DNA of 64,000 nucleotides. It comes from Bin5 sp965207495 (GTDB lineage Bacteria > Chloroflexota > Anaerolineae > Caldilineales > Caldilineaceae). Within the stretch, counting starts at the first letter, position 1, and the number at the start of each line of letters is the position of its first letter. This document shows positions 41,986-50,035 of the stretch, piece by piece. Location: assembly GCA_965207495.1 (NCBI GenBank), contig OZ242287.1, forward strand, positions 3,782,001 through 3,846,000. Reading direction: 5' to 3'. The notes under the pieces are model-generated. The model saw only the letters and a program-made list of their open reading frames with translations. It searched no databases and had not been told where the DNA came from. A program made the translations under genes and the position numbers.

Positions 41986-43449
41986 TCATCTTCCACTTGA
42001 GGTCAGGTAAGCTACGTAGAGTTTGATGTCCTCGACTCGGACCCCGGAGAAGTTCAACCTGAGGCGGATTGGGCCGCGGTCGTTCGGCAGGTCTGCGCCG
42101 TTTTGCCAGGTGACCGGCTGGGCGAAGCCGGATGAGGTCGGCGCGATGCAGTCTGCTGCCGTGTATCCCGGTATTGGCTCCAAGCGTTCGCTGATGATTT
42201 CGGCGGAGACGGCGCTGTATTGGCCGAGGCCGTCTATGTTCAGAGCCAGCTGCGCGGCTTTGCCGTCAAGGTCGACCGGCGCGGAGACTACGTGGGGACC
42301 TTGCCCCGGCCGCATACGGCCGGCAGGAAATGGCTGCAGGTAGCCGAGGCGGTCGCGGGGCCATGCGGCGACGCGTACGCCGTCGCTGCTCTGTTCGGGC
42401 CAGGGGGCGTACCAGAAGAGGGTTTCGTCACCGACCTGTTCGAAGCCCTGCCCTTGAATCAGGGCTGGGTAGTTGACCAAGGTATTGCCGTGCGGCAGTT
42501 CCTGCCAGCCATCTTCTGCGGCGGAGACGATGGGGTAGTCGGGGACCGGTTCGCGGTAGTGGAGGGCGTCGTTGCTGACGGCGAGGCCGAGGTCCATGGT
42601 GACGAGGCGGCGGTCGTTGGACGGGTGGCCGTTCCACATGCCGTAGAAGCCGACGATCACGTTGCCGCGATTCCAGAGGCTGGCACCGAGATGAATCTGC
42701 TCACCGGCGCTACTGCCGGCGACGGGCGAGCGCGGGGTGACGTTAGCGCGGCGCATGCCCATGCAGGAGGCCTGCGACCAGTTCTCGAAGTCGTAGGAAA
42801 TGTGGGAGACCAGCTGACGGACTCCGCCGGCGTGCGTGCCGCCCTGGCCGCATACGACGTAGCAGCCATTGTGACGCGTTCCCCCTGCCATCTCCAACCA
42901 GGATCCGACCGGGTTGTGGGGCGACTCGCGCCAGGTCAGGCCGTCGGCGCTGAAGGCCGCGGCGAAGCTGTTGGCGTACTTGCGCGATTGGAAGAGCATC
43001 TTGAACCGGCGATCCGAGTTGGGATCGTCGGGATCGTAGTAGACGACACAGCTCTGGACGTGATGCGAACCCTGGTTCAGATCGACGAGGTTGTTGTCGC
43101 GGCTGCCTTTGTACTCTACCAGACCGAGATTGGGCTTGTGCCAGTTGTAGCCGTCTGTGCTGGTGGCGAAGCAGACGCGCTCGAACCAGCCGGCGTCCTG
43201 GCCCTGGCCGAGATACCACATCCAGAGCTCGTCGCCGACGCGGTGGACGGTGCCGTAGTAGACGACGCGCTCGCTGTCGGGCGCGTCGCCGTCGCCCATT
43301 TCTACGGCTATGCGGGTCTGCCCGCAGGGCGTCATGTGGCCGTTGAGGTGGAGCTCCACGCCGCATTGGAGCGGCAGGCTGTGGTCGTCGAAGGGGAAGA
43401 GGACGATCTCGTCCAACTGGTGTTGGGGACCGCCGTTGTGGATATGCAT
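41986..43449 (-). CDS. Glycosidase-like five-bladed propeller protein (GH32/GH43-like), paralogue 1
   Basis: 487 residues without a signal peptide. The sequence has repeated blades typical of the GH32/43/68/130 fold: VHRVGDELWMWYLGQGQ, VCFATSTDGYNWHKPNLGLVEYKGSRDNNLVDLN, QSRKYANSFAAAFSADGLTWRESPHNPV and RRLVTMDLGLAVSNDALHYREPVPDY. The C-terminal 100 residues form a separate beta domain (VRLRLNFSGVRVEDIKLYVAYLTS). The two other family members in this window (44503-46050 and 61607-63073) share the DG-x-x-W-x-x-P-x-L blade motif. Catalytic acids could not be assigned with confidence, so glycoside hydrolysis or phosphorolysis is inference. AGGAG lies 7 bases before the ATG. Confidence 0.78.
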   Translation of the reverse strand: MHIHNGGPQHQLDEIVLFPFDDHSLPLQCGVELHLNGHMTPCGQTRIAVEMGDGDAPDSERVVYYGTVHRVGDELWMWYLGQGQDAGWFERVCFATSTDGYNWHKPNLGLVEYKGSRDNNLVDLNQGSHHVQSCVVYYDPDDPNSDRRFKMLFQSRKYANSFAAAFSADGLTWRESPHNPVGSWLEMAGGTRHNGCYVVCGQGGTHAGGVRQLVSHISYDFENWSQASCMGMRRANVTPRSPVAGSSAGEQIHLGASLWNRGNVIVGFYGMWNGHPSNDRRLVTMDLGLAVSNDALHYREPVPDYPIVSAAEDGWQELPHGNTLVNYPALIQGQGFEQVGDETLFWYAPWPEQSSDGVRVAAWPRDRLGYLQPFPAGRMRPGQGPHVVSAPVDLDGKAAQLALNIDGLGQYSAVSAEIISERLEPIPGYTAADCIAPTSSGFAQPVTWQNGADLPNDRGPIRLRLNFSGVRVEDIKLYVAYLTSSGR

Positions 43450-43581
43450 TCAGGGCTCCTGAACAGGCTCTTACGCAGTTGACAGACAAGGAGGGGAGCA
43501 AGAGCCTCTCCCCTAAACAGACATTCCAAGCGTATCGGCAGGCAGGGTGTGGGTCAGCAGGCCTTCGACACAGTTGGTTAT

Positions 43582-44370
43582 TCAGACCATTTCCGGTTGG
43601 AGCGCGCCTTCTCCAAAGACGACGGTGAAGGTCTCGCCGTTTTCCGCCTTAGTCACGGCGTCCATGTAGCAGGCGCTAAAGGCCCGCCTGGGAATGTCGG
43701 TGTTGTTTATCTCGGAGCTGTGGGGCAGATGGTTGTGAAGCAGGACGCTTTCGCCCGCCTCCAACTCCAGGAAAACGGTTTCGGCGTCGCGCGTCAGTTC
43801 TTCGGCCTGCTCCGGGGTGAGAAAGCCCGAGCCGCTGGACGGATTTATCAGCGTATGGTGGGCGCTGGGTACGATTTGAACGCAGCCGTTTGCGATGGTA
43901 GCGGGGTCGAGGGCGGTCCAGATGGTGATCAAGGGGTCGCGATCGAGGTATCGCCAGCGATCCTGGTGCCAGATAAGAGGCGTGCCCTCGCGGGCCGGTT
44001 TGTTCATGAACATGGCGCGGTAACAGGCGACAGTGGTCTCCTCCCCGTATACGCGCGCGCAAATATGGCGGAAAAGGGGTTTCTGCATGTAGGCGAGGAA
44101 CATTGGGTCGTATTCGAGGTCTTGTATCTTGCGGTAACTGAGCGTTGCGCCTTTGTGGCCCTTTGTTTGGGGACCTGGTTTGCCTGTGCCGGGTTCGCGG
44201 TCAAGCTGCATTGCCATGCGGTCATAGTCGAGCGGGGCAGTACCCAACATGATTTCGTCCATGCGCTGCTGGAGGGCGTCCAATTCGGCGTCGGGCATTA
44301 CTTTGCCCAATCGCAAATATCCCTGGGTCTGGTAGTGGCGCCACTGTTCGTTCGTGAGTGAGTCGGACAT
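43582..44370 (-). CDS. Phytanoyl-CoA dioxygenase (PhyH) family Fe(II)/2-oxoglutarate oxygenase, copy 1
   Basis: Non-heme iron oxygenase of 262 residues; start ATG at 44370 has AGGAG 8 bases upstream. The iron triad is visible as His-x-Asp in LIWHQDRWRYLD and a distal His in LLHNHLPHSSEIN, with Arg in IPRRAFSACYMDA binding 2-oxoglutarate. N-terminal LTNEQWRHYQTQGYLRLGKVMPDAELDALQQRMDEIM is typical of the family. Bacterial members hydroxylate varied small molecules, so phytanoyl-CoA is not implied. It lies between two propeller glycosidase-like genes, about 130 bases from each, consistent with joint transcription. A second PhyH gene is at 53283. Confidence 0.92.
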   Translation of the reverse strand: MSDSLTNEQWRHYQTQGYLRLGKVMPDAELDALQQRMDEIMLGTAPLDYDRMAMQLDREPGTGKPGPQTKGHKGATLSYRKIQDLEYDPMFLAYMQKPLFRHICARVYGEETTVACYRAMFMNKPAREGTPLIWHQDRWRYLDRDPLITIWTALDPATIANGCVQIVPSAHHTLINPSSGSGFLTPEQAEELTRDAETVFLELEAGESVLLHNHLPHSSEINNTDIPRRAFSACYMDAVTKAENGETFTVVFGEGALQPEMV

Positions 44371-44502
44371 GCTGTTCTCCTGGTTGGGTCTGTCATCCAT
44401 TTGCAAAATGCCCGTGTTTTTCTTCTTTGTTTCGGGTTCTCGGGCCAGCCCGGCGAGCCTTCACTTCGTGTTTCACCGTATCGGTTATTCCAAATGGACT
44501 GG

Positions 44503-46050
44503 CTAGTCAATGCGTGTTCTGAGTCTGACTTGCCACTCTGTCACTTCGGGCGGGTCGATGGTGAGGGAGTACAGTTTGGTTCCGGGCGAGACGTAGAAGC
44601 GCAGCTTGACGTAGAATTCGGCGTGGTTCAGCTGAGGATAGCGTGCGATTCGGTCGTCGCCGATGCCGGGCCAACCGGGTTTGCCGCTCCAGGAAAGCGG
44701 GCTGTCGAGTGTGTCCTCGCGAATCGGATCGCAGTCGTGGACTGAGTATCCCGGAATAGGATGGCCGGTATCTTCGAGGATCTCGTAGCGGAGCTCGCCG
44801 GCGCCGGCGTCGACATTTACCAGGATCTGGCCGCCCTGCTCGTGGCGGAAGCGGTGGGTTGTGAGGATGCCGGGCGCGTAGGACTCTGCCTCGACGCTGA
44901 CGTAGCCGTCGGGCCGCAGTACGGCGACGCCTTTGCCGCGGCGGTTTGGTGTGGAATAGGGGCCCTGCCAAGGCTGGGCGCTGTAGCCGTTATGGGTGAG
45001 GTTGCCGGCCATGTAGAAGAACCAGAGCTGGTCGTCGTGGAGGATGGGGCCGTCGGCGTAGACCATGCCATAGTCCCATGCTCCCGGTTCGCCGCGGGCG
45101 ATGAAGGGCTCGCGCCAGCGGGTCCAGGCGACGGTGTCACGGCTGACCGCGAGTTGTGACTCTACGAAGCCGTCAACGCGGGCGGCCAAGACGTTCCCAC
45201 CCTTCTCCTCGCCCCAATAGCTGGCGGCGTCGGCGATTTCGTAGGGTTCGGCCAGGTCGGTCTGAAAGGCCTGGAGCATGATAGTGTGCAGGCCACCGTT
45301 TGTGCAGGCGACGGGGTCGAAGCCGGCGGAGTAGAATTCGGTTCCGGGCGGGTCCTGCAGGTCCTGCTCGATGACGGTGCGCAGGCCGGACCAATTGAGG
45401 AAGTCCTGGCTGTCGCGGCGGCCGAGGACGCGGGTGCGGCGGTTTGAGCCGCGTTGGGAGTAATAGACGAAGGGCGCGTCGGGGTTGATGACGCCGCCGA
45501 AGGTCTCGGCGGGTGAGCCGAAGTTGAATAGCATCTTCTGCTGGCTGTGCCGGTCTTCCGGGTAGAGATGCCAGTTGTAGCCATCCGCCGAATAGCGGGC
45601 GAGCCAGCGGGGATCTCCCGACTCGTTCGTGCCGCTGGGTTTGTTGTCGATTTGCTTCCAGCGGCGGGTTTCGTCCGGCTCGTGCGGGTCCAGAATGGTT
45701 ATGAGGTGATCGGCGCTGGCGGTGGTGATGTTGTTGCGGGTCGAGCCGTCGAATTCGACGAGCTCCAGAACGGGCCGCTCCCAGTTCAGCCCGTCGTCAG
45801 ATTCGAGGGCGCAGAAAAAGGTCTGATCTCCGTTCCAGGCGCGGTAGTACATGCGAAAGCGGCCTGTGCTTTCGTCGTAGATAACGCGGCCGGGCTGGGC
45901 GTAGTTTGCGTCCCAGGGCTGGTCGAAGGGGATGGAGAGAGGTTCGTCCAGGGTGAGTTTGCGGGGGCGGTTGAGGACACGGCGGGCGCCGGACAGGGAC
46001 TCGATGAAGTAGTCGTCGATGAAGAGTTGCTTGCCGGGTGAGCGTTCCAT
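44503..46050 (-). CDS. Glycosidase-like five-bladed propeller protein (GH32/GH43-like), paralogue 2
   Basis: 515 residues, no signal peptide. Opening GKQLFIDDYFIESLSGARRVLNRPRKLTLDEPL is typical of a large uncharacterised group of propeller proteins in Chloroflexota and Planctomycetota. Blades include GRFRMYYRAWNGDQTFFCALESDDGLNWERPVLELVEFDGSTRNNI, DPRWLARYSADGYNWHLYPED and ARVDGFVESQLAVSRDTVAWTRWREPF. The C-terminal beta domain ends VTEWQVRLRTRID. It resembles paralogue 1 in overall layout. The 130-base gap upstream, after the PIN-like gene, contains a GCGTAA-AC-TTACGC palindrome. Exact activity unknown. Confidence 0.78.
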   Translation of the reverse strand: MERSPGKQLFIDDYFIESLSGARRVLNRPRKLTLDEPLSIPFDQPWDANYAQPGRVIYDESTGRFRMYYRAWNGDQTFFCALESDDGLNWERPVLELVEFDGSTRNNITTASADHLITILDPHEPDETRRWKQIDNKPSGTNESGDPRWLARYSADGYNWHLYPEDRHSQQKMLFNFGSPAETFGGVINPDAPFVYYSQRGSNRRTRVLGRRDSQDFLNWSGLRTVIEQDLQDPPGTEFYSAGFDPVACTNGGLHTIMLQAFQTDLAEPYEIADAASYWGEEKGGNVLAARVDGFVESQLAVSRDTVAWTRWREPFIARGEPGAWDYGMVYADGPILHDDQLWFFYMAGNLTHNGYSAQPWQGPYSTPNRRGKGVAVLRPDGYVSVEAESYAPGILTTHRFRHEQGGQILVNVDAGAGELRYEILEDTGHPIPGYSVHDCDPIREDTLDSPLSWSGKPGWPGIGDDRIARYPQLNHAEFYVKLRFYVSPGTKLYSLTIDPPEVTEWQVRLRTRID

Positions 46051-46149
46051 GTAAGGGTCTCTGGGCTGTGGTCAGGAAAGGGCTTTTTGATTGCCCTGAG
46101 ATTCTGAATTCTCGAGATTGTTAGAAAAAATCGGCTGTGGCTTTGAATA

Positions 46150-46163
46150 GCGTAAACTTACGC
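46150..46163. promoter_or_regulatory. Palindromic operator-like site upstream of the glycosidase-like gene
   Basis: GCGTAA-AC-TTACGC, a 6-bp inverted repeat with a 2-base centre, about 100 bases upstream of the paralogue 2 start (46050). It lies between it and the PIN-like gene. Size and symmetry suit a repressor operator (LacI/GntR style), but no regulator gene is adjacent. Confidence 0.35.
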
Positions 46164-46177
46164 CATCCAACTACACT

Positions 46178-46186
46178 ATCTCAAGG
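46178..46186 (+). repeat. 9-bp direct repeat, left copy, flanking the ATPase-PIN module
   Basis: ATCTCAAGG, overlapping the last codons of the PIN-like gene. An identical copy is at 48068-48076, on the other side of the two-gene module. May be a target-site duplication or chance. Confidence 0.35.
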
Positions 46187-46642
46187 GCAAAGGTCCTTGG
46201 TAAGCAAGTGACTATGGGATGCATCAATATAAATACTTCCGCGAGCTAGCCTTTTGAAGTCCCTCTGTAAAGCTGTGTCTGCACCCCTAGCTCTCCTTCT
46301 TCCCCCCCGAAGAGGTTCGTTTGGCTGCCGTTGGACAACCAGGACTCTTATTCTTGCAACCATGGCCAACGCGATCACATGAGGATCATCGGATTCCAGA
46401 TCTTCCTCTATCTCAGCTTGCTTGCTAAGGACTTCGTCTCTCGGTACTAATCTTAGCTGCCCGGCACGATTCAATTCCCGTAAATCAAGACCACTACTTT
46501 TCCATTCGTCCCGAAACTTCAATGTATCGGTATACGCGATCTTACCGTTCTTCTCTGCCAGCCAACTGCGAATAGGCTGCATGTCTTGATTTGCTCTGTC
46601 ACGAAAGCCGCCAAAGCAGTTGGCATCCAAGATTACACACAC
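46181..46642 (-). CDS. PIN-like nuclease-fold protein, partner of the adjacent ATPase
   Basis: 153 residues with a PIN-type acidic layout: Asp6 in VILDANCF, Glu46 (KFRDEW), Asp85/Asp86 in SDDPHVIALAMV, and later Asp122/Asp128 in the ADTALQRDFKRLARGSIYI stretch. This resembles single-domain PIN ribonucleases whose last motif is followed by a DFK segment. Usual PIN toxins are 120-150 residues. A GTG start follows the ATPase stop by 3 bases. Base composition is lower in GC than neighbours. A toxin or effector role, with the ATPase as sensor, is inference; the fold call itself rests on motifs seen by eye. Confidence 0.6.
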   Translation of the reverse strand: MCVILDANCFGGFRDRANQDMQPIRSWLAEKNGKIAYTDTLKFRDEWKSSGLDLRELNRAGQLRLVPRDEVLSKQAEIEEDLESDDPHVIALAMVARIRVLVVQRQPNEPLRGGRRRARGADTALQRDFKRLARGSIYIDASHSHLLTKDLCP

Positions 46643-46645
46643 TAT

Positions 46646-47968
46646 CTATTCCTCGAAGCCCATAAGTCGGTCTGACTCGAGAAGGAAAAACTCCCTGAAG
46701 TGGGGTGGAACACCGATCATATTTCCCATGTTGTCGAAAGAAATGTTATGCACTTTGACGACGTTTTTCTTGGGTTCCAAGTAAATTAGAGAAACATCCT
46801 CCGCGGCGATGTTTCCCCGCCTGATCTCAATGCGGGCGCGGTCGACCATGTAGTCGCTATGTGATTCGACGATGAACGACTTACCTCTTTGACTTGCCAA
46901 TTGGACCAACAGTGAAGAAAGCTCCGCTTGCGCCTTGGGGTGCAAATGGACTTCGGGCTGTTGCATTAGAAAATAGGGACTTCCCGTTCCGCCTTCCTTG
47001 CCCTTTGGAGATAGAGGTGAAGCCATTGCGTGTACAAGCAAGGGCAATATCTGACTTACACCATAGCCGACATCAACAATATTAGAGTATGAACCACGTA
47101 CCTTGAGTCTTAACTGGAACGGCGCACCTGCGGAAGGTCCAAGAATTTTGACTTCCATTTCTCCGAAAAGCCCTGAGGCTCTACCGAATTCAAGTAGTTG
47201 CTGCCTGAGATTCTCCCACTCGGCTTCACTTGCCGCCGCCAACCGCATCAGAAGCATTGGAACATCACTTCCTTCTGGATCCACAAACTCTCTTGTCGGA
47301 TCGTAAGTCCTTTTCGGACTGGACCTAACCGGGGAGGTACTGAAGGCAGACACATTTCCGCTGACACTCAAATTGAATAGACTATTGCTCTCGTCATACT
47401 TCTTTCCTAAGAATTCCGCCAGTGACATTTCGTCTGCAATGTGACCATTTATTCTTCCACTTGCCAGCGCACCCAAAAAGGAAAATGGAGGAAACATTTT
47501 GAAAAACGTCGACTGCACGTTAATTCTAAAGTTTTTCGGCTCTCCCCCAATAGATATTGACTCTTTCGTCCTATTCGACATAACTCGGTTCTCAAAGACT
47601 ATGTTTCCGTCGGGAAACTTTATTGTTACCGTGCTTATGTCAGGTTCGAATCCTTCTGCCTTTTTGACAAACTTTGCTTCAAGTTCGACAGTTTCACTTT
47701 CGTCTTCGAGCATAAACCCAAGGACGAATTCCTTTCCGGGCTTCCTGCTTCTCCTGACTATTTCGTCAAAGACACCTAGTGAGTACGGTTGTGAGTTAAA
47801 GTCAACAACACCTTTGTCAATGAAATCTGCCAGCATCTGGAAACAGGCCAGTGCCGTGGTCTTGCCAGTGCTGTTTTCGCCAACCAGAAAAGTCAGGGGA
47901 CGAATGTTAAACTGCTGCCGGTCGGCGAAGCAGCGCACCTCCTCGATTGTAAATTGGGTAACATCCAC
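46646..47968 (-). CDS. DUF3696/OLD-like AAA ATPase
   Basis: 440-residue SMC/RecF-type ATPase. Walker A is GENSTGKTT (30-38). After a long insertion rich in beta strands (65-290), the signature-like DVGYGVSQILPLLVHAM (299-315) and the Walker B region YFLMQQPEVHLHPKAQAEL (332-350) follow, then the switch His370 in FIVESHSDYMVDRARIEIRRGNI. The end (NISFDNMGNMIGVPPHFREFF) matches the DUF3696 style C-terminus. No TOPRIM domain is fused. The first acidic residue of the usual EQPE motif is Gln336. GTG start at 47968 with GGAGG 7 bases upstream. Sits with the PIN-like gene as a two-gene module inside a sugar transport/glycosidase run. Confidence 0.82.
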   Translation of the reverse strand: MDVTQFTIEEVRCFADRQQFNIRPLTFLVGENSTGKTTALACFQMLADFIDKGVVDFNSQPYSLGVFDEIVRRSRKPGKEFVLGFMLEDESETVELEAKFVKKAEGFEPDISTVTIKFPDGNIVFENRVMSNRTKESISIGGEPKNFRINVQSTFFKMFPPFSFLGALASGRINGHIADEMSLAEFLGKKYDESNSLFNLSVSGNVSAFSTSPVRSSPKRTYDPTREFVDPEGSDVPMLLMRLAAASEAEWENLRQQLLEFGRASGLFGEMEVKILGPSAGAPFQLRLKVRGSYSNIVDVGYGVSQILPLLVHAMASPLSPKGKEGGTGSPYFLMQQPEVHLHPKAQAELSSLLVQLASQRGKSFIVESHSDYMVDRARIEIRRGNIAAEDVSLIYLEPKKNVVKVHNISFDNMGNMIGVPPHFREFFLLESDRLMGFEE

Positions 47969-48067
47969 TATTCAACCTCCGAATCCAACGGCTCTCTATC
48001 CCTGCACGTGTGTGACCTTTGCACCGCTAAGGTGGAGGCCAAAAATGAATCGACCCACTGAGAGCCT

Positions 48068-48076
48068 GATCTCAAG
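48068..48076 (+). repeat. 9-bp direct repeat, right copy, flanking the ATPase-PIN module
   Basis: ATCTCAAGG, identical to 46178-46186. It lies in the 161-base gap between the permease stop and the ATPase start. That gap otherwise shows no feature and has low GC. Confidence 0.35.
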
Positions 48077-48129
48077 GTAATTCAAAGGTGTAAGGACCGA
48101 ACAGAATATACCGTTGCTCCCAAATTCTG

Positions 48130-49023
48130 TTATGCCTTTATCCCAGTCAATGCAATACCTTGGATGAAATGCTTCTGCGCCAAGAAGAAGACGATCAGGA
48201 TTGGCGCGATCATCATCGTTGACGCCGCCATCAGCGGTCCCCACATCGTTTTTCGTTCGAACATGAAGGCCTGGAGCCCGAGGGAGAGGGTGAACTTCTC
48301 GCGGGTGTTGAGGAAGATCAGTGGGCCGGTAAAGTCATTCCAGGCGAACATGAAGCTGAAGATGGCGACTGTGGCCAACGCCGGCTTGGCCAGTGGCATC
48401 ACTATGCTCCACCAGATTCTCAAGCGGCCGGCGCCGTCAATGATGGCCGCCTCTTCCAGCTCCATGGGGATGGTCAGAAAGAACTGGCGCAGCATGAAGA
48501 TGTAGAAGGGCGTGCCGAGGAAGGCGGGCACTGTCAGTGGATAGAAAGTGTCGACCCAATTGATCTTGGCAAAGAGTAGATAGAGGGGCACCAGCGTGAC
48601 GATGTAAGGGACCATCATCTGGCTGACCATGACCATGAAGATTATGTCGCGCCCAGGGGCGCGCAGCCGCGAGAAGGCGTAAGCCGCCAGCGAGCATGTG
48701 AAGATTGCGCCCAAGACGTGAGCGAGCGCTATCGTCAGCGTGTTGAAGAAGTAGAGGTGCATCGGGGCATAGATAAAGACGGCGGAAAAATTGCCCCAGA
48801 TGAAGGGATCGGGCACCCAGATTGGTGGAAAAGCGAAGATCTGGCGGTCGGCCTTTAGCGAGGTGCTGACCATCCAGACGAATGGAAGCGCGAAAACCAG
48901 TGACCCCAGCACAAGCGTGAGTTGGACGCTCCCGCGTCCGAGCAGGCGGCGAAGAGGCCGCCCTCTGGCGCTGGGATGGATTTCGCGGCTGGGTAGGGCT
49001 TCAATCGCCGGTTCGCGTATCAT
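48130..49023 (-). CDS. Carbohydrate ABC transporter permease, MalG type
   Basis: Inner-membrane permease of a CUT1-type sugar importer, 297 residues with six membrane helices. The EAA loop motif, which docks the ATPase, reads ELEEAAIIDGAGRLRIWWSIVMPLAKPAL, matching the family's EAAxxDGAGxxxxFxxIxLPLxxP. The ending FFLAQKHFIQGIALTGIKA is typical of MalG-like proteins (Q-R-x-F-V-x-G-x-T-x-G-A-V-K). It starts 4 bases after the MalF-type gene stop, so the two are co-translated. No ATPase gene accompanies them; a shared MsmK/UgpC-type ATPase elsewhere is likely. Confidence 0.95.
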   Translation of the reverse strand: MIREPAIEALPSREIHPSARGRPLRRLLGRGSVQLTLVLGSLVFALPFVWMVSTSLKADRQIFAFPPIWVPDPFIWGNFSAVFIYAPMHLYFFNTLTIALAHVLGAIFTCSLAAYAFSRLRAPGRDIIFMVMVSQMMVPYIVTLVPLYLLFAKINWVDTFYPLTVPAFLGTPFYIFMLRQFFLTIPMELEEAAIIDGAGRLRIWWSIVMPLAKPALATVAIFSFMFAWNDFTGPLIFLNTREKFTLSLGLQAFMFERKTMWGPLMAASTMMIAPILIVFFLAQKHFIQGIALTGIKA

Positions 49024-49027
49024 GGCG

Positions 49028-49942
49028 TTAACTCTGCTCCGCTTCGTAGTAGACCCAACGGCTTGCCAGCTTGAAATTGATCAGGGTGAGAGCAAGAACG
49101 GCTACAAAGAGGATCCAGGCCATGCTGGCGGCGTATCCCATATCCAGAAGGACGAAGGCCCGGCGGTAAAGATACAGCATGTAGAACAGGGTCGACTCAG
49201 CCGGTCCGCCGCCGGTCATGACGTAGGCGGTGGTGAAGACCTGGAAGGAGGCGATGACACTGAGAACGAGAATGAAGAATAAGGTAGGGCTGAGCATGGG
49301 GATAGTCACGTGTTGGAAGCGTTGCCATGGGTTGGCGCCGTCGATCTCGGAGGCCTCGTAGAGATGCTGGGGCACGCCCTGCAGGCCGGCGAGTACGATA
49401 ATCATGGCGGCGCCGGAGCCCCAGAGGGCCATCAGGATGAGGGCGGGTTTGGACCAGGTGAGCGACGCGAGCCAGAGCGGGCCTTCGATTCCTACACTTC
49501 GAAGCGTCGAGTTGATCAGGCCCCATTCGGGCTGCAGAATCCATACCCACAGGATGGCGCCCGCCACTATCGGCACGATCGACGGCACGTAAAAGAGTGT
49601 TCGGTAAACGGCGATGCCGCGGGCCTTTTGATTGAGCAGGAGAGCCAGCAGCAAGGCGACGATGATATGGAGCGGCACGAAGACGAGAACATAGTAGAGC
49701 GTGTTACCCATTGACATACCGAAGCGCTGATCGTCGGTAAAGAGGTCGATGTAGTTGGCCAGACCGACCCAGCGGGCGGGCGTTACGATCTCGTAGTCCA
49801 TGAAGCCCAACACGAAGGAGGCGGCGACCGGGCCGATGACAAAGGCGAGGAAACCGATCCCCCAGGGGAGGAGGAAGAGATAGCAGGTCAGGGCCTCTCT
49901 GGCGGCGTTGGTGAGCCTGGGCTTGGGTTGGGCGTTGGTCAT
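49028..49942 (-). CDS. Carbohydrate ABC transporter permease, MalF type
   Basis: Partner permease, 304 residues with about six membrane helices; N-terminus AREALTCYLFLLPWGIGFLAFVIGPVAASFVLGFMDYEIV. The EAA loop is LYEASEIDGANPWQRFQHVTIPMLSPTLFFILVLSVIASFQVF, and the sequence TAYVMTGGGPAESTLFYMLYLYRRAF is the characteristic MalF-type segment. ATG at 49942. It lies 93 bases downstream of the solute-binding protein stop, the gap containing a 16-bp inverted repeat. Substrate presumably a sugar or glycoside, given the glycosidase-like genes in the run. Confidence 0.95.
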   Translation of the reverse strand: MTNAQPKPRLTNAAREALTCYLFLLPWGIGFLAFVIGPVAASFVLGFMDYEIVTPARWVGLANYIDLFTDDQRFGMSMGNTLYYVLVFVPLHIIVALLLALLLNQKARGIAVYRTLFYVPSIVPIVAGAILWVWILQPEWGLINSTLRSVGIEGPLWLASLTWSKPALILMALWGSGAAMIIVLAGLQGVPQHLYEASEIDGANPWQRFQHVTIPMLSPTLFFILVLSVIASFQVFTTAYVMTGGGPAESTLFYMLYLYRRAFVLLDMGYAASMAWILFVAVLALTLINFKLASRWVYYEAEQS

Positions 49943-49974
49943 GGCGACTGTCCTGACATTTGGCGCGGAAAGGG

Positions 49975-50022
49975 GAATAGTCAGAACCGGAACGACATGA
50001 TGCCGTCCGGTTCTGACTATTC
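49975..50022 (-). repeat. 16-bp inverted repeat between solute-binding protein and permease genes
   Basis: GAATAGTCAGAACCGG (49975-49990) and CCGGTTCTGACTATTC (50007-50022) are perfect complements around a 16-base loop. It lies 13 bases beyond the stop of the solute-binding protein gene. No run of T follows on the minus strand, so it is more like an mRNA-stabilising or attenuating hairpin than a terminator. Confidence 0.85.
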
Positions 50023-50035
50023 TCTATTGCGCCGA

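Noticed and set aside
42220..43482. Plus-strand frame (420 codons) opposite the propeller protein
   Set aside because: Ala/Val/Gly/Asp-rich composition of an antisense frame, no motifs, while the minus strand shows repeated blades.
43491..43513. AGGGGAG/CTCCCCT hairpin between the propeller and PhyH genes as a terminator
   Set aside because: No T-run follows on the minus strand and co-oriented genes continue; it may be chance in GC-rich DNA.
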